A stretch of DNA of 64,000 nucleotides from Sphingomonas_D zeicaulis (GTDB lineage Bacteria > Pseudomonadota > Alphaproteobacteria > Sphingomonadales > Sphingomonadaceae): the NCBI RefSeq assembly GCF_050433225.1, contig NZ_JBNPXQ010000003.1:248001-312000 (forward strand), read 5' to 3'. A model generated the notes under the pieces. It was not told where the DNA came from and did not search any database. It was given only the letters and a program-made list of their open reading frames with translations. Positions 43,875-52,650 of this stretch are shown here, one piece after another (within the stretch, counting starts at the first letter, position 1; every line of letters starts with the position of its first letter). The position numbers and the translations under genes were made by a program.

Positions 43875-44809
43875 GCGGCGGCACCCTTCCCGCACCGCTC
43901 GCGCGGCCCATGCGCCGCGCGATCCGCCTCGAATGGTGGAACATCGGCTGGACGATCAGCATCGTCATCGTGATGGGCCTCGTGCTCGGCCAGAGCCAGA
44001 CGATGAAGACGGCGTGGATCGAGGACATGCTGGGGCTGGTGCCGCCGGTGATGTTCCTGATCGCCGCACATTTCGAAACGCACCACGGCCGATCCGCGCG
44101 CTTCCCCTTCGGCTTCGAGCGCGTCAACGGGCTTGGCTTTTTCCTTGCCGCCGTCGCGCTGACCGCAGTGGGCGCCTTCCTGCTCTACGACGCGGCGAAG
44201 ACCCTGGTCACTGCCGAGCATGCCACAGTCGGATCGGTGCGCCTGTTCGGGCGCGACATCTGGCTGGGCTGGCTGATGATAGGTGCGCAGACTTATGCGA
44301 TCATCCCGCCGCTGATCATCGGCCGCAAGGAACTGCCGCTGGCCAAGACCCTGCAGGATAAATTGCTGCACACCGACGCGCTGATGAACAAAGCCAACTG
44401 GATGACGGGCGCTGCCGGTCTTGCCGGCATCATCGGGCTGGGGCTCGGCTGGTGGTGGGCGGATTCGGTCGCGGCGGCGGCGATCTCGTTCAGCGTGCTC
44501 AGCGACGGCATCAAAGCGCTGCGATCGTCGACCGCCGAACTGGTCGATGGTGCGCCGCGCGGCCTTTCCAGCGCCGATCTGTCCGAGGATGCCGAAGCGG
44601 TGAAGAAGACGCTGGCGGCAGCGTTTCCGGGCACCGAGGTGCGGCTGCGCGAGACGGGCCGCCTGATCCGTGCCGAGGTGCATGGCGCCGCACCGCCGGC
44701 CGAAGCACTGCCGCCCGGCACCTACTGGCCGCATGAAGAGGAGCGCGCATGGCGGCTGGCGCAGGTGAGTTTCGTTCCGCCCGCCGAGGATGAGAGCGTC
44801 GCGCACTAG
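43871..44809 (+). CDS. Cation diffusion facilitator-like metal transporter
   Basis: A 312-residue inner-membrane protein: WWNIGWTISIVIVMGLVLG, a short TM2, AAHFETHHGRSARFPFGFERVNGLGFFLAAVALTAVGAFLLY, the HTDALMNKANWMTGAAGLAG helix and WADSVAAAAISFSVLSDG. The HTD and WADS positions match the metal-binding Asp/His of CDF helices 2 and 5. A cytoplasmic tail of about 85 residues follows. The cargo (Zn, Co, Fe, Mn) is not predictable. It is coupled to the preceding lipoprotein gene. Confidence 0.82.
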   Translation: MSGGTLPAPLARPMRRAIRLEWWNIGWTISIVIVMGLVLGQSQTMKTAWIEDMLGLVPPVMFLIAAHFETHHGRSARFPFGFERVNGLGFFLAAVALTAVGAFLLYDAAKTLVTAEHATVGSVRLFGRDIWLGWLMIGAQTYAIIPPLIIGRKELPLAKTLQDKLLHTDALMNKANWMTGAAGLAGIIGLGLGWWWADSVAAAAISFSVLSDGIKALRSSTAELVDGAPRGLSSADLSEDAEAVKKTLAAAFPGTEVRLRETGRLIRAEVHGAAPPAEALPPGTYWPHEEERAWRLAQVSFVPPAEDESVAH

Positions 44810-44833
44810 CCCGGACGTAGCGGGCGGCCGAGA

Positions 44834-44879
44834 GAAGCCGGGACAGGAAAGGTGCGCCAAGCACCATTGTCCCGGCTTC
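44834..44879. terminator. 12-bp inverted repeat after the CDF gene
   Basis: GAAGCCGGGACA and its perfect complement enclose a second small hairpin GGTGC/GCACC. The right arm is followed by GCTTAAAA. It lies in the gap between convergent CDF and SWIB genes; the remaining bases up to 44981 show nothing. Confidence 0.5.
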
Positions 44880-44981
44880 GCTTAAAAGATAGGAAGAGCC
44901 TTCACCCGTCACAGGTCCGCCGTACAGACAATTCCGGCCGAGCGCAGGCGGTGAAAGCATCCGCCACTATAGGGGGCTGAT

Positions 44982-45248
44982 TCAGCCGACAGGCTTCAGA
45001 TGCGGAGAGATGAGCTTGTTCATCTCGAACATCGTCACCTTATCCTTGCCGAAGACCTTGGCGAGCTTTTCATCGGCCAAGATATCACGCTTGTTGGCCG
45101 GATCCTGCAGATTGTTCTTCTTGATGTAAGCCCACATCGCGCTGACCACCTCTGCGCGGGTCAATGGCTTGGTGCCAACGACGGCGCCCAGTTCGGGCGA
45201 GGGCTGTACGGGACGATTGAGGCCGTCGGTCTTCTTCTTCTCTGCCAT
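44982..45248 (-). CDS. SWIB/MDM2-domain protein
   Basis: An 88-residue protein nearly entirely a SWIB domain: LTRAEVVSAMWAYIKKNNLQDPANKRDILADEKLAKVFGKDKVTMFEMNKLISPHL. SWIB domains are chromatin-associated in eukaryotes; bacterial stand-alone forms are found in Chlamydia and alphaproteobacteria with unknown function, possibly DNA-associated. Confidence 0.93.
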   Translation of the reverse strand: MAEKKKTDGLNRPVQPSPELGAVVGTKPLTRAEVVSAMWAYIKKNNLQDPANKRDILADEKLAKVFGKDKVTMFEMNKLISPHLKPVG

Positions 45249-45320
45249 GGCTTTATCCTGTCCTAGCGTTATCCGCTGAACTAGCGATGGCGCGATTGGC
45301 TCCCTCGCGCAAGCATTGCG

Positions 45321-47411
45321 TTATTCGCGGCGCCGCTCGACCGGGGGCAGCAGCAATTCGTCGCGATCGTCGCGCGGCGGCGGAGGGGCGTTCTCGGCCG
45401 GGCGCGTTTCCAGTTCGATGCCCTGCGGGCCGATGCGTAGACCGACGCCGACATCGCCGATCTTGCCGTCCACAGACAGGCTGTCATTGCCGATGTTGAC
45501 ACCGATATCGCCGGCATTGCCGATCAGCGCGCCTTCATCCTCATCCTCACCCTCTTCGATCGCGCGCGGCGCCGCGCGCGATTTCACGCCGAGCGCCGAT
45601 GCCATGAAGTCACGCCACACCCGCGCCGGCAGGCCGCCGCCGTTGACGCCGGAAAGCGGGCTGTTGTCGTCATTGCCCACCCATACGCCGGTAACCAGAT
45701 CGCCGGCGAAACCGATAAAGATCGCGTCGCGATTGTCCTGACTGGTGCCCGTCTTGCCATAGACGGGGATCGACAGCGCAGCCGCGCGGCCGGTGCCGCG
45801 CTTGACCACCGACGACAGCAGATCCTTCAGCGCCGGCAGCATCTCCTCGTCGAACGGGCGCTGCCTGTCCCACACCGAATCGAACCAGCTTTCACGCGCA
45901 TCGGGCAGCCCGCGCGGGCGCACCGGATAGCGATCCCCGGCAACCGCAGCATAGGCGGCGGTCATTTCGAGTAAGGTGGTGCCCGAACTGCCCAGCGCCA
46001 GCGTGGCATCGTCGGCGAGCGCGCTGCGCACCCCAAGATCGCGAGCGGCGCGAATCACATTCTTGCGCCCGACCTTTTCCGACAGCCGCACCGCCGCGAC
46101 GTTGGAAGAAACCGCGAACGCTTCCCTGAGCGTGATCTCCCCGCGGTAGCGGTCGCCGGAATTGCGCGGGCTCCATTCACCGATCGTCAACGGCTTGTCT
46201 TCCACCTTGTCGTCAGGACGCATGCCCGCGCGCAACGCGGCGAGATAGACGAACAGCTTGAAGGTGGATCCGGGCTGGCGCCGCGCCTGCGTGGCGCGGT
46301 TGAACGCGCCATCGGCATAGGTGCGTCCGCCGATCATCGCGACCACCTGCCCATCCGGGCGCATCGCCACCAGCGCGACATCCGCCTTGCGCAGGCCGGC
46401 GTTGCGCACCGCGCGCTCGGCATAGCCCTGCAGCTTGCGGTCGAGCGTCGTCTTCACTTCCTGTTCGGCGTAGACCGCGCCCGAACCGTCGCGCGCCTGC
46501 GCCATCGCCCAGTCCGAAAACCAGGTGCCGGTGGGCAACGCCTTGACCTTGCGGATTTTCAGCCGTGCGGGACCGGCGCGATCGGCGACCGCCTTTTCGA
46601 TGAAGCCGGCATCGAGCATCGCCGCGACGACCAGCTTCTGACGCGCACGGGCTCCCTCCAGGTTGCTGCTGGGCGCCAGCCGCGACGGCGCCTTGAGCAA
46701 CCCGGCGAGCATTGCCGCCTGGCTGACGCTCAGATCCTCCGGCGGCACGCTGAAATAATGTTGCGCGGCGGCGCGCAGACCATAGACATTGTCGCCGAAA
46801 TAGACGTTCGACAGATAGCGGGCGAGGATCTCGTCCTTAGAGAGCCGCGCCTCCAGCCAGAATGCGATCAGCACCTCGCGCGCCTTGCGGCCGAAAGTGC
46901 GATCGGCATCGAGGAAGGCGACCTTGGCGAGTTGCTGGGTGATCGTGCTGCCGCCCTCCCGCACACCGCCGGCGCGCAGATTGTTCCAGGCAGCGCGCAT
47001 GATCCCCCAGGGATCGACTCCCCAATGCTGGCGAAAGCGCCGATCCTCGATCGCCAGGAAAGCATGTGGCACGTGCGCGGGCAGTTCGGCGATGACGACC
47101 GGCTTGTCGATGATCGCCCCACGCCGCGCGATCGGCGTACCATCCGCCGCGAGCAAGGTGATCCGCGGCGCCGCGACCGGCTGCAGCGAGCGCGACAACG
47201 GCGCGGTGACCGCGAGATAGCCGACCAGCAGCACGAAGATCAGCAGGAAGGCGAGCAGCCCCAGCTTGATCCGGCGGATGACCCGCGGCAGCCGCGACGG
47301 CGGAAGTGGTACCGGTTGCCCGGGCGAATCGACCGGCGGCGCCGCATAAGTGTCGGCCGGCGGCGGACCTGCGGGAACCGGCTCGGGACGGCGGTCTCGC
47401 GACCAGAACAT
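45321..47411 (-). CDS. Class A penicillin-binding protein (PBP1a-type)
   Basis: A 696-residue bifunctional peptidoglycan synthase. A Pro-rich cytoplasmic tail and a TM helix at about 50-68 are followed by a GT51 transglycosylase (catalytic Glu122 in IEDRRFRQHWG; REGGSTITQQLAK at 151-163) and a transpeptidase with SxxK in GSTFK, SxN in SSNVAAV and KTG in YGKTGTSQDNRDAIFIGF. The C-terminus has an acidic stretch EEGEDEDEG. ATG 47411 begins MFWSRDRR. It is divergent from the RNase P RNA gene. Confidence 0.95.
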   Translation of the reverse strand: MFWSRDRRPEPVPAGPPPADTYAAPPVDSPGQPVPLPPSRLPRVIRRIKLGLLAFLLIFVLLVGYLAVTAPLSRSLQPVAAPRITLLAADGTPIARRGAIIDKPVVIAELPAHVPHAFLAIEDRRFRQHWGVDPWGIMRAAWNNLRAGGVREGGSTITQQLAKVAFLDADRTFGRKAREVLIAFWLEARLSKDEILARYLSNVYFGDNVYGLRAAAQHYFSVPPEDLSVSQAAMLAGLLKAPSRLAPSSNLEGARARQKLVVAAMLDAGFIEKAVADRAGPARLKIRKVKALPTGTWFSDWAMAQARDGSGAVYAEQEVKTTLDRKLQGYAERAVRNAGLRKADVALVAMRPDGQVVAMIGGRTYADGAFNRATQARRQPGSTFKLFVYLAALRAGMRPDDKVEDKPLTIGEWSPRNSGDRYRGEITLREAFAVSSNVAAVRLSEKVGRKNVIRAARDLGVRSALADDATLALGSSGTTLLEMTAAYAAVAGDRYPVRPRGLPDARESWFDSVWDRQRPFDEEMLPALKDLLSSVVKRGTGRAAALSIPVYGKTGTSQDNRDAIFIGFAGDLVTGVWVGNDDNSPLSGVNGGGLPARVWRDFMASALGVKSRAAPRAIEEGEDEDEGALIGNAGDIGVNIGNDSLSVDGKIGDVGVGLRIGPQGIELETRPAENAPPPPRDDRDELLLPPVERRRE

Positions 47412-47486
47412 CAGCGGCGAGACCCGGAAAATGGCATGGTGGCTGCTGTCATACCTTGGCAATACAGCCAATGCGAGACCGAAAAA

Positions 47487-47515
47487 TTGCCGTACGTCAC
47501 AGTTTGAGCTAACAG
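47487..47515 (+). promoter_or_regulatory. rnpB promoter
   Basis: TTGCCG (47487-47492), 17-bp spacer, TAACAG (47510-47515). The predicted start, about 7 bp downstream, coincides with the 5' end of the RNase P RNA at 47523. Confidence 0.75.
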
Positions 47516-47522
47516 CCGCCGC

Positions 47523-47919
47523 GCCAGAGGATCGGGCGGCCGCTGCCTTCGCTTGTCGGGGGGAGAGGAAAGTCCGGGCTCCACGGAAACACGGTGCCGG
47601 GTAACACCCGGCGGAGCACGCAGCTTCGGCTGCGCGCTTCAGGGACAGTGCAACAGAAAGCAGGTCGCCGAAGCTTCGGCCAGGTGACATTGAAAGGGTG
47701 CGGTAAGAGCGCACCGCGCCCCCGGCAACGGGGGTGGCATGGTAAACCCCACCGGGAGCAAGACCGAATAGGGGCGACACCGGGTTTCGTACCCGAGGGC
47801 CTGGTTCCGGCCCGTCGCCCGGGTTGGTTGCTTGAGGCACGGAGCAATCCGCGCCCTAGAGGAATGGTCGCCCAGTCCCCCTTGGGGATGGACAGAACCC
47901 GGCTTACAGATCCTCTGGC
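47523..47919 (+). ncRNA. rnpB: RNase P RNA (class A)
   Basis: The catalytic RNA for tRNA 5' maturation. The 5' GCCAGAGGA pairs with the 3' TCCTCTGGC (helix P1). Conserved segments are visible: GGGGGGAGAGGAAAGTCCGGGCTCCAC (P4/J3-4 region), ACAGTGCAACAGAAAGCA, GGTAAACCCCACCGGGAGCAAGACC and the 3' ACAGAACCCGGCTTACAG, in the right order over about 400 nt, which is the usual length. Confidence 0.97.
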
Positions 47920-48028
47920 ATGAGATTCCGACGCGCCGCCCGGGCGGCGCGCCCCGTGAGGAGAAGGCAAGAGCGATGCTGCGATGGCCCCACCCCGTCC
48001 CCGCCGCCACGCCGCGCCGGAGCGCGCG

Positions 48029-48733
48029 ATGCGCAGCCTGAACCGCGGCGAACGCGCGCTGGCCTATGCGCTGGCCGGCATCGCCGGCTTCGTCGACGGC
48101 GTCGGCTTCGTCTGGCTCGGCGGCTATTTCGTATCCTTCATGAGCGGCAACTCCACCCGGCTGGCGGTCGCCGTCGCGGGCGGCGCCTGGGAACAGGCGC
48201 TGTTCGGGCTGGGACTGGTGGCGCTGTTCATCGGCGGCGTCGCCGGCGGCCACCTGATCGCCGCGCGGGCCAGCGGCGAACAGGCGCGGATCCGCCGGCT
48301 GCTGCTGGTGGAGGCGCTGCTGCTGCTGGTCGCCGCCTGGCTGTTCCGGATCGGGATGGGCGGCAGCGCGATCCCGCTGATGGTGCTGGCGATGGGGATG
48401 GCCAACGCGATCGTCGCGCCTGACGGTCAGGGCTTCGCCGTCACCTACATGACGGGCGCGCTGGTGCGGATCGGCGAAGGCATCGCCAACAGCAAGACCG
48501 GCGCGCGCCGCACGATCCTACCCTGGCTGGTGCTGTGGCTGGCGCTGGTCGGCGGCGCGATCACCGGCGGCGTGCTGAGCCTGCGCTGGGGCGGCATCGT
48601 GCTGGGGCTGCCCGCGGCGGCGCTGCTCGCGCTGGCGCTTGCCGTGCGCACCCCTGCACTCAAGCCGGGCGCCGGCTCAGGCACGGGATCGGGCGATGGC
48701 CCATGGCAAAACCATCCGCCCGCCTCTACATGA
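48029..48733 (+). CDS. DUF1275 (YoaK-like) membrane protein
   Basis: A 234-residue protein with six hydrophobic segments. DUF1275 motifs include AGFVDGVGFVWLGGYFVSFMSGNSTRL near residues 20-47, GQGFAVTYMTGALVRIGEGI, and WLVLWLALVGGAITGGVL. Its function is unknown; it is possibly a transporter. ATG 48029 is preceded by GGAG seven bases upstream, so it is preferred over the in-frame ATG 47984, which has no well-spaced site. Confidence 0.85.
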   Translation: MRSLNRGERALAYALAGIAGFVDGVGFVWLGGYFVSFMSGNSTRLAVAVAGGAWEQALFGLGLVALFIGGVAGGHLIAARASGEQARIRRLLLVEALLLLVAAWLFRIGMGGSAIPLMVLAMGMANAIVAPDGQGFAVTYMTGALVRIGEGIANSKTGARRTILPWLVLWLALVGGAITGGVLSLRWGGIVLGLPAAALLALALAVRTPALKPGAGSGTGSGDGPWQNHPPAST

Positions 48734-48739
48734 GCAGGG

Positions 48740-49282
48740 ATGGCGCGTTCCTCCCGATCCTATGACTGGGGCTTCCCCCGCTGGCGTGGCTATGGCTCCA
48801 AGCGGGAGGCGGTCGAGGTGCGCCTGTGCGACCGGCACGGCTGCGACCGGCCGGGCGATCGGCCCGCGCCGAAATCGCCCAACAGCCCCGAGCGCTGGTA
48901 TTTCTGCGAGGAACATGCCGCGGAATACAACCGCAACTGGAACTATTTCGAGGGCCTGAACGCCGAGGAGGCCGCCGCCCGCGAGGCGCAGGAGCGGCGT
49001 TCGGCCTCCGGCTATGCCGAAGCATCGCATTATAGCTGGGGCGGCGCCGGCGACGGCAGCCGATCACGCGACGAGTTGCGCGCGCTTTCGGTGCTGGGGC
49101 TGGAGAGCGACGCCGATTTCGACATGGCGAAATCCGCCTGGCGCGCGCTGGCCAAGGCGAACCATCCCGACATCAAGCCGGGCGACGCAGAAGCAGCGGT
49201 GCGCTTCCAGGCGATCCAGGCCGCCTATGAGGTGCTGCGCGCAGCCGAAGAGCGGCGGAGCCAGCCGAGCCGGCCGCGTTGA
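48740..49282 (+). CDS. J-domain protein
   Basis: A 180-residue protein. The N-terminal 75 residues contain conserved Cys and His (RLCDRHGCDR; YFCEEHAAEYN) that may bind a metal. The C-terminal 65 residues are a J domain: ELRALSVLGLESDADFDMAKSAWRALAKANHPDIKPGD, with the HPD motif required to stimulate DnaK. It begins 6 bp after the DUF1275 gene and overlaps the next gene. Confidence 0.9.
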   Translation: MARSSRSYDWGFPRWRGYGSKREAVEVRLCDRHGCDRPGDRPAPKSPNSPERWYFCEEHAAEYNRNWNYFEGLNAEEAAAREAQERRSASGYAEASHYSWGGAGDGSRSRDELRALSVLGLESDADFDMAKSAWRALAKANHPDIKPGDAEAAVRFQAIQAAYEVLRAAEERRSQPSRPR

Positions 49283-49593
49283 AGACGAGCGTGAGATCCG
49301 ACTGGCGCGGCGCCGTGCTGGTCTGCGCGAAATGTTCGAAGAAAGTGGGCGGCGGCTTCGGCGATAAGGGCAAGACGCCGCTCGCCAAGGCGCTCAAGAA
49401 GCATCTCGGCGCCCGCAACGGCCGCAAATCGCCGATTGGTATCCTCGAAGTGCGTTGCCTGGGTGTGTGCCCCGGCGGTGCGGTGACGGTGGTTGACGGC
49501 AACAATCCTCGGCAGTGGCTGCTCGTCCGCCCGGGGACAGACATCGACGAGGTTGCCGCGCAACTGGCCGACACGCCGGGGCCGACCGGCTGA
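49279..49593 (+). CDS. Thioredoxin-like [2Fe-2S] ferredoxin-type protein
   Basis: A 104-residue protein with two cysteine pairs, LVCAKCSKK near residues 16-19 and EVRCLGVCPGGAVTVVDG near 59-63, as in the thioredoxin-like [2Fe-2S] ferredoxins. It would carry electrons in the cytoplasm. The start is uncertain: TTG 49279 overlaps the J-domain gene stop (TTGA), and GTG 49291 is an alternative. Confidence 0.75.
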   Translation: MKTSVRSDWRGAVLVCAKCSKKVGGGFGDKGKTPLAKALKKHLGARNGRKSPIGILEVRCLGVCPGGAVTVVDGNNPRQWLLVRPGTDIDEVAAQLADTPGPTG

Positions 49594-49674
49594 CCACTCT
49601 CGACGCCGGTGCGACGCTGGGGCATGGTCGCCCCGCACCGCCGACCATCGGCGACACGCCAAGGGGACCCTGGA

Positions 49675-50649
49675 ATGATCGCTGCGCACGGGCGGGCCTT
49701 GCTCGCTTCGACCCTGATTCTTGCCGCCGCAGCGGGCGCCGGGACCCGGCTGACCGCGCAGTCGCGCAGCGCCGACCCGGCCGTGCAGCGCGGCTATGAC
49801 GCGTGGACGCGCAGCGATTATGCGACGGCGGTGTCGGAATGGCGCAAGCCTGCCGCGGCGGGCAATGCCGACGCGCAATATAATTTGGGCCAGGCCTATA
49901 AATATGGCCGCGGCGTGCCCGCCGACCTGAAGCAGGCGGAAGACTGGTTCCGCCGCGCAGCAGTGCAGGGCCATTTGCAGGCCGCCGACAATTACGGGTT
50001 GCTGCTGTTCCAGAACAATCGCCGCGCGGAAGCGATGCCGTGGCTGGAGAAGTCTGCGGCACGCGGTGAGCCGCGCACGCAATATTTCCTTGGTGTAGCG
50101 CTGTTCAACGGCGATGGCGTGCCGCGCGACTGGCCACGCGCCTATGCGCTGATGACCCGCGCCTCCGCCTCCGGCCTCGCGGCTGCAACGCGCGCGCTGG
50201 GCGAGATGGACAAGCATATTCCGGCCGACCAGCGCCGCCGCGGCACCGAGATGGCCGCCGCGATGGCACGCGGCGCGCCGGCGCCCAAGCCCGCTTCCAC
50301 ACCGGCGCCGGTGCCGAAGCCCACACCAGCACCGGAACCGAAACCGACGCCGCGCCCCACGCCCGTCCCTGCACCGACCCCGGCGCCGCCCCGCCCCGCC
50401 CCAGCCCCTGCGACCGGCGGCGCGTGGCGCATCCAGCTTGGCGCGTTTGGTGACGCTGCCAATGCCGACAAGCTGTGGGGCCGGCTGTCACAGCGCGTCA
50501 GCGGCCTTGGCGGGCTCACCCCCTACAAGATCAAGGCAGGCGCGGTGACACGCCTGCAGGCCGGCCCGATCGCGACCAAGGCGGCGGCCGACCGGCTGTG
50601 CACCGCGGTGACCGCGGCGGGGAACCCGTGCATCGCGGTGAAGCCGTAG
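49675..50649 (+). CDS. Exported Sel1-repeat protein with SPOR domain
   Basis: A 324-residue protein. A signal peptide (MIAAHGRALLASTLILAAAA) is followed by Sel1/TPR repeats at about 35-185 (AQYNLGQAYKYGRGVPADLKQAEDWFRRAA, TQYFLGVALFNGDGVPRDW), a Pro/Ala/Lys-rich linker of about 55 residues and a C-terminal SPOR domain (WRIQLGAFGDAANADKLWGRL). SPOR domains bind denuded peptidoglycan at the septum, so it probably acts in the periplasm during division. ATG 49675 is used. Confidence 0.9.
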   Translation: MIAAHGRALLASTLILAAAAGAGTRLTAQSRSADPAVQRGYDAWTRSDYATAVSEWRKPAAAGNADAQYNLGQAYKYGRGVPADLKQAEDWFRRAAVQGHLQAADNYGLLLFQNNRRAEAMPWLEKSAARGEPRTQYFLGVALFNGDGVPRDWPRAYALMTRASASGLAAATRALGEMDKHIPADQRRRGTEMAAAMARGAPAPKPASTPAPVPKPTPAPEPKPTPRPTPVPAPTPAPPRPAPAPATGGAWRIQLGAFGDAANADKLWGRLSQRVSGLGGLTPYKIKAGAVTRLQAGPIATKAAADRLCTAVTAAGNPCIAVKP

Positions 50650-50688
50650 ACTCTTTCTTTCGCCGGCGCGCAGCGTCGGGGGCCTTAT

Positions 50689-50716
50689 CAGCCCCTCCCC
50701 TGAAGGGGAGGGGCTG
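50689..50716. terminator. Bidirectional hairpin between convergent genes
   Basis: CAGCCCCTCCCC and its complement around a TGAA loop, between the SPOR gene and serB. A similar GC-rich arm occurs in the repeats at 33704 and 33968. Confidence 0.6.
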
Positions 50717-50743
50717 AAACGCGTCAGCGCTTGCCAACTCCGT

Positions 50744-51628
50744 TCAATCCGCGCTTGCCCACTCCGCGCGCGGCAGGCCCATCGCATAGAGCAGCACACT
50801 GAGATCGCCGTTGCGCACGCGTGCATCGGCGGCAGCGGCGACCTTGGGCTTGGCGTGGTAGGCGACGCCGAGGCCGGCGACGCCGATCATCAGCAGGTCG
50901 TTGGCGCCGTCGCCGATGGCGATGCTCTGTTCAGCGCCGATGCTCAGCGATTCGAGCGCGCCGATCAGCACTTCGCGCTTGGTTTCGGCGCCTACGATCG
51001 GCCGCGCGACGGTGCCGTCGAGCCGGCCATCGGCGACGCCGAGGCGGTTGGAGATGGCGCGGTTGAAGCCGATCTGTTCGGCGACTGAATCGGCGAAATG
51101 GGTGAAGCCGCCCGACACGAGGATCGCAGTGCCGCCGCGTGCGCGCACCGTGCGGACAAGCGCCTTGGCGCCCGGCATGATCTTGACCCGCTCGGCGAGG
51201 CAGCGGTCGAGCACCGTGGCATCCATGTCGCGCAGCAGGCCGACACGCGCGTCGAGCGCCGCCTCGAAATCGAGTTCGCCGCGCATCGCGCGCTCGGTGA
51301 CCTCGGCGACCTGCGGCTTGATGCCGGCATAGTCGGCCAGCTCGTCGATGCATTCCACGGTGATCATCGTCGAATCCATATCGGCGACGAGCAGAGTCTT
51401 CAGACGGTGTTCGGGTCTCTGGACGATCACATCGATGCCGGGCAGCGCCGCCTCGATCGCATCGCGCGCCACGAACGGCTCGGCGCCGAGCGCGAGATCC
51501 GCGGCGATGCCGGATTCGATCCAGCGCGCCTCACCCGGCTGGCCGCCCGCGGCGACCGCCGCGTCGCGCGCGATGTTCAGGGCGCTCTCTTCAAGCCCCG
51601 TCAATGCTATCAGCGTCGCGATGTACAA
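50744..51628 (-). CDS. serB: Phosphoserine phosphatase
   Basis: A 294-residue HAD-superfamily phosphatase, the last step of serine synthesis. The nucleophile motif is VADMDSTMITVECIDELA (DxDxT), motif II LVSGGFTHF and motif III with IGDGANDLLMI. An ACT-like N-terminal part precedes it. The start is TTG 51628 (YIATLIALTG follows), with AGGAAG upstream; there is no ATG. It is divergent from miaA and the starts overlap by 8 bp. Confidence 0.93.
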   Translation of the reverse strand: MYIATLIALTGLEESALNIARDAAVAAGGQPGEARWIESGIAADLALGAEPFVARDAIEAALPGIDVIVQRPEHRLKTLLVADMDSTMITVECIDELADYAGIKPQVAEVTERAMRGELDFEAALDARVGLLRDMDATVLDRCLAERVKIMPGAKALVRTVRARGGTAILVSGGFTHFADSVAEQIGFNRAISNRLGVADGRLDGTVARPIVGAETKREVLIGALESLSIGAEQSIAIGDGANDLLMIGVAGLGVAYHAKPKVAAAADARVRNGDLSVLLYAMGLPRAEWASAD

Positions 51629-52571
51629 AGATCTTCCTCCCACCGGAACCCGGGTGGCGCTCATCGCAGGGCCGACCGCCAGCGGCAAGTCGGCATTGGC
51701 GCTGGCCCTTGCCGAACGCCTGCCAGCGACCATCGTCAACGCCGATTCGGCCCAGGTCTATGGTGACCTGCGGGTGCTTTCCGCCCGTCCCTCTATCGAA
51801 GAGGAAGCGCGGGCGCCGCACGCGCTGTTCGGCTATATCGACGGCGCGGAAGCCTGCTCGGCGGCGCGCTGGGCCGCCGATGCCCGCCGCGCGATCGCCG
51901 ACAGCACCGCCGCCGGCAGCCTGCCGATCCTTGTCGGCGGTACCGGCCTCTACCTGCGCACCTTGCTGAACGGCATCGCGCCGATTCCCGACATCGATCC
52001 GGACGTGCGCGCTGCGGTGCGCGCGCTGCCGGTCGCGGACGCGCACCAAGCGCTGAGCCGCGAGGATCCGGCCGCCGCAGCCCGGCTCGCCCCCGCGGAC
52101 ACCACCCGCGTCGCCCGTGCGCTGGAGGTGATCCGCTCGACCGGGCGAACGATCGCGGCGTGGCAGACGGATCTCAGCGGCGGCATCGGCGATCGCATCC
52201 GCCTCACGCCTTTGCTGCTGCTGCCGCCGCGAGACTGGCTGCAGCGGCGCTGCGACGAGCGTTTCGTGACGATGCTGGAAACCGGGGGAATCGAAGAGGC
52301 CGAAGCGCTGGCGGCGCGCGATCTGGACCCCGCCCTGCCGGTGATGCGCGCAATCGGGGTGCCCGACATCATCGCCTGGCGAAAGGGTGACATCGATCGC
52401 GAAACCATGATCGTTCGCGCGCAGACCGCCACCCGCCAATACGCAAAGCGCCAATACACTTGGTTCAGCCGCCAGCCGCCGGCGGGCTGGCCACGCGCAG
52501 TCGCGCAATTGAATGGCGATGACATCGTCGATTTAGCAATAAAATTAGCCAATGAAGCATTGACACTATAG
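51621..52571 (+). CDS. miaA: tRNA dimethylallyltransferase MiaA
   Basis: A 316-residue enzyme that isopentenylates A37 of tRNAs reading UNN codons. P-loop IAGPTASGKSALALALAE near residues 15-32, then the NADSAQVYGDLRVLSARPS substrate loop, ILVGGTGLYLRTLLNG and RQYAKRQYTWFSRQ near the C-terminus. ATG 51621 gives MYKDLPPTGTRVAL; a GTG at 51654 would avoid the overlap with serB but shorten the N-terminus to the P-loop. Confidence 0.95.
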   Translation: MYKDLPPTGTRVALIAGPTASGKSALALALAERLPATIVNADSAQVYGDLRVLSARPSIEEEARAPHALFGYIDGAEACSAARWAADARRAIADSTAAGSLPILVGGTGLYLRTLLNGIAPIPDIDPDVRAAVRALPVADAHQALSREDPAAAARLAPADTTRVARALEVIRSTGRTIAAWQTDLSGGIGDRIRLTPLLLLPPRDWLQRRCDERFVTMLETGGIEEAEALAARDLDPALPVMRAIGVPDIIAWRKGDIDRETMIVRAQTATRQYAKRQYTWFSRQPPAGWPRAVAQLNGDDIVDLAIKLANEALTL

Positions 52572-52603
52572 TTTATTACCTTTAGCGGAGCCGGCCTTGC
52601 CAA

Positions 52604-52626
52604 GCCTCTCGTCCGTTGCGAGAGGC
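52604..52626. terminator. Hairpin between miaA and ilvB
   Basis: GCCTCTCG and its complement around a 7-nt loop, 33 bp after the miaA stop and 25 bp before ilvB. No T-run follows, so a terminator or a 5' leader structure of ilvB are both possible. Confidence 0.4.
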
Positions 52627-52650
52627 CCGGCGTTCTGACACGAGGATGAC

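Noticed and set aside
42824..44860. Long minus-strand frame continuing upstream of the DoxX gene
   Set aside because: The upstream part is antisense to the lipoprotein and CDF genes and has an Arg-rich shadow composition; DoxX homology begins at ATG 43252.
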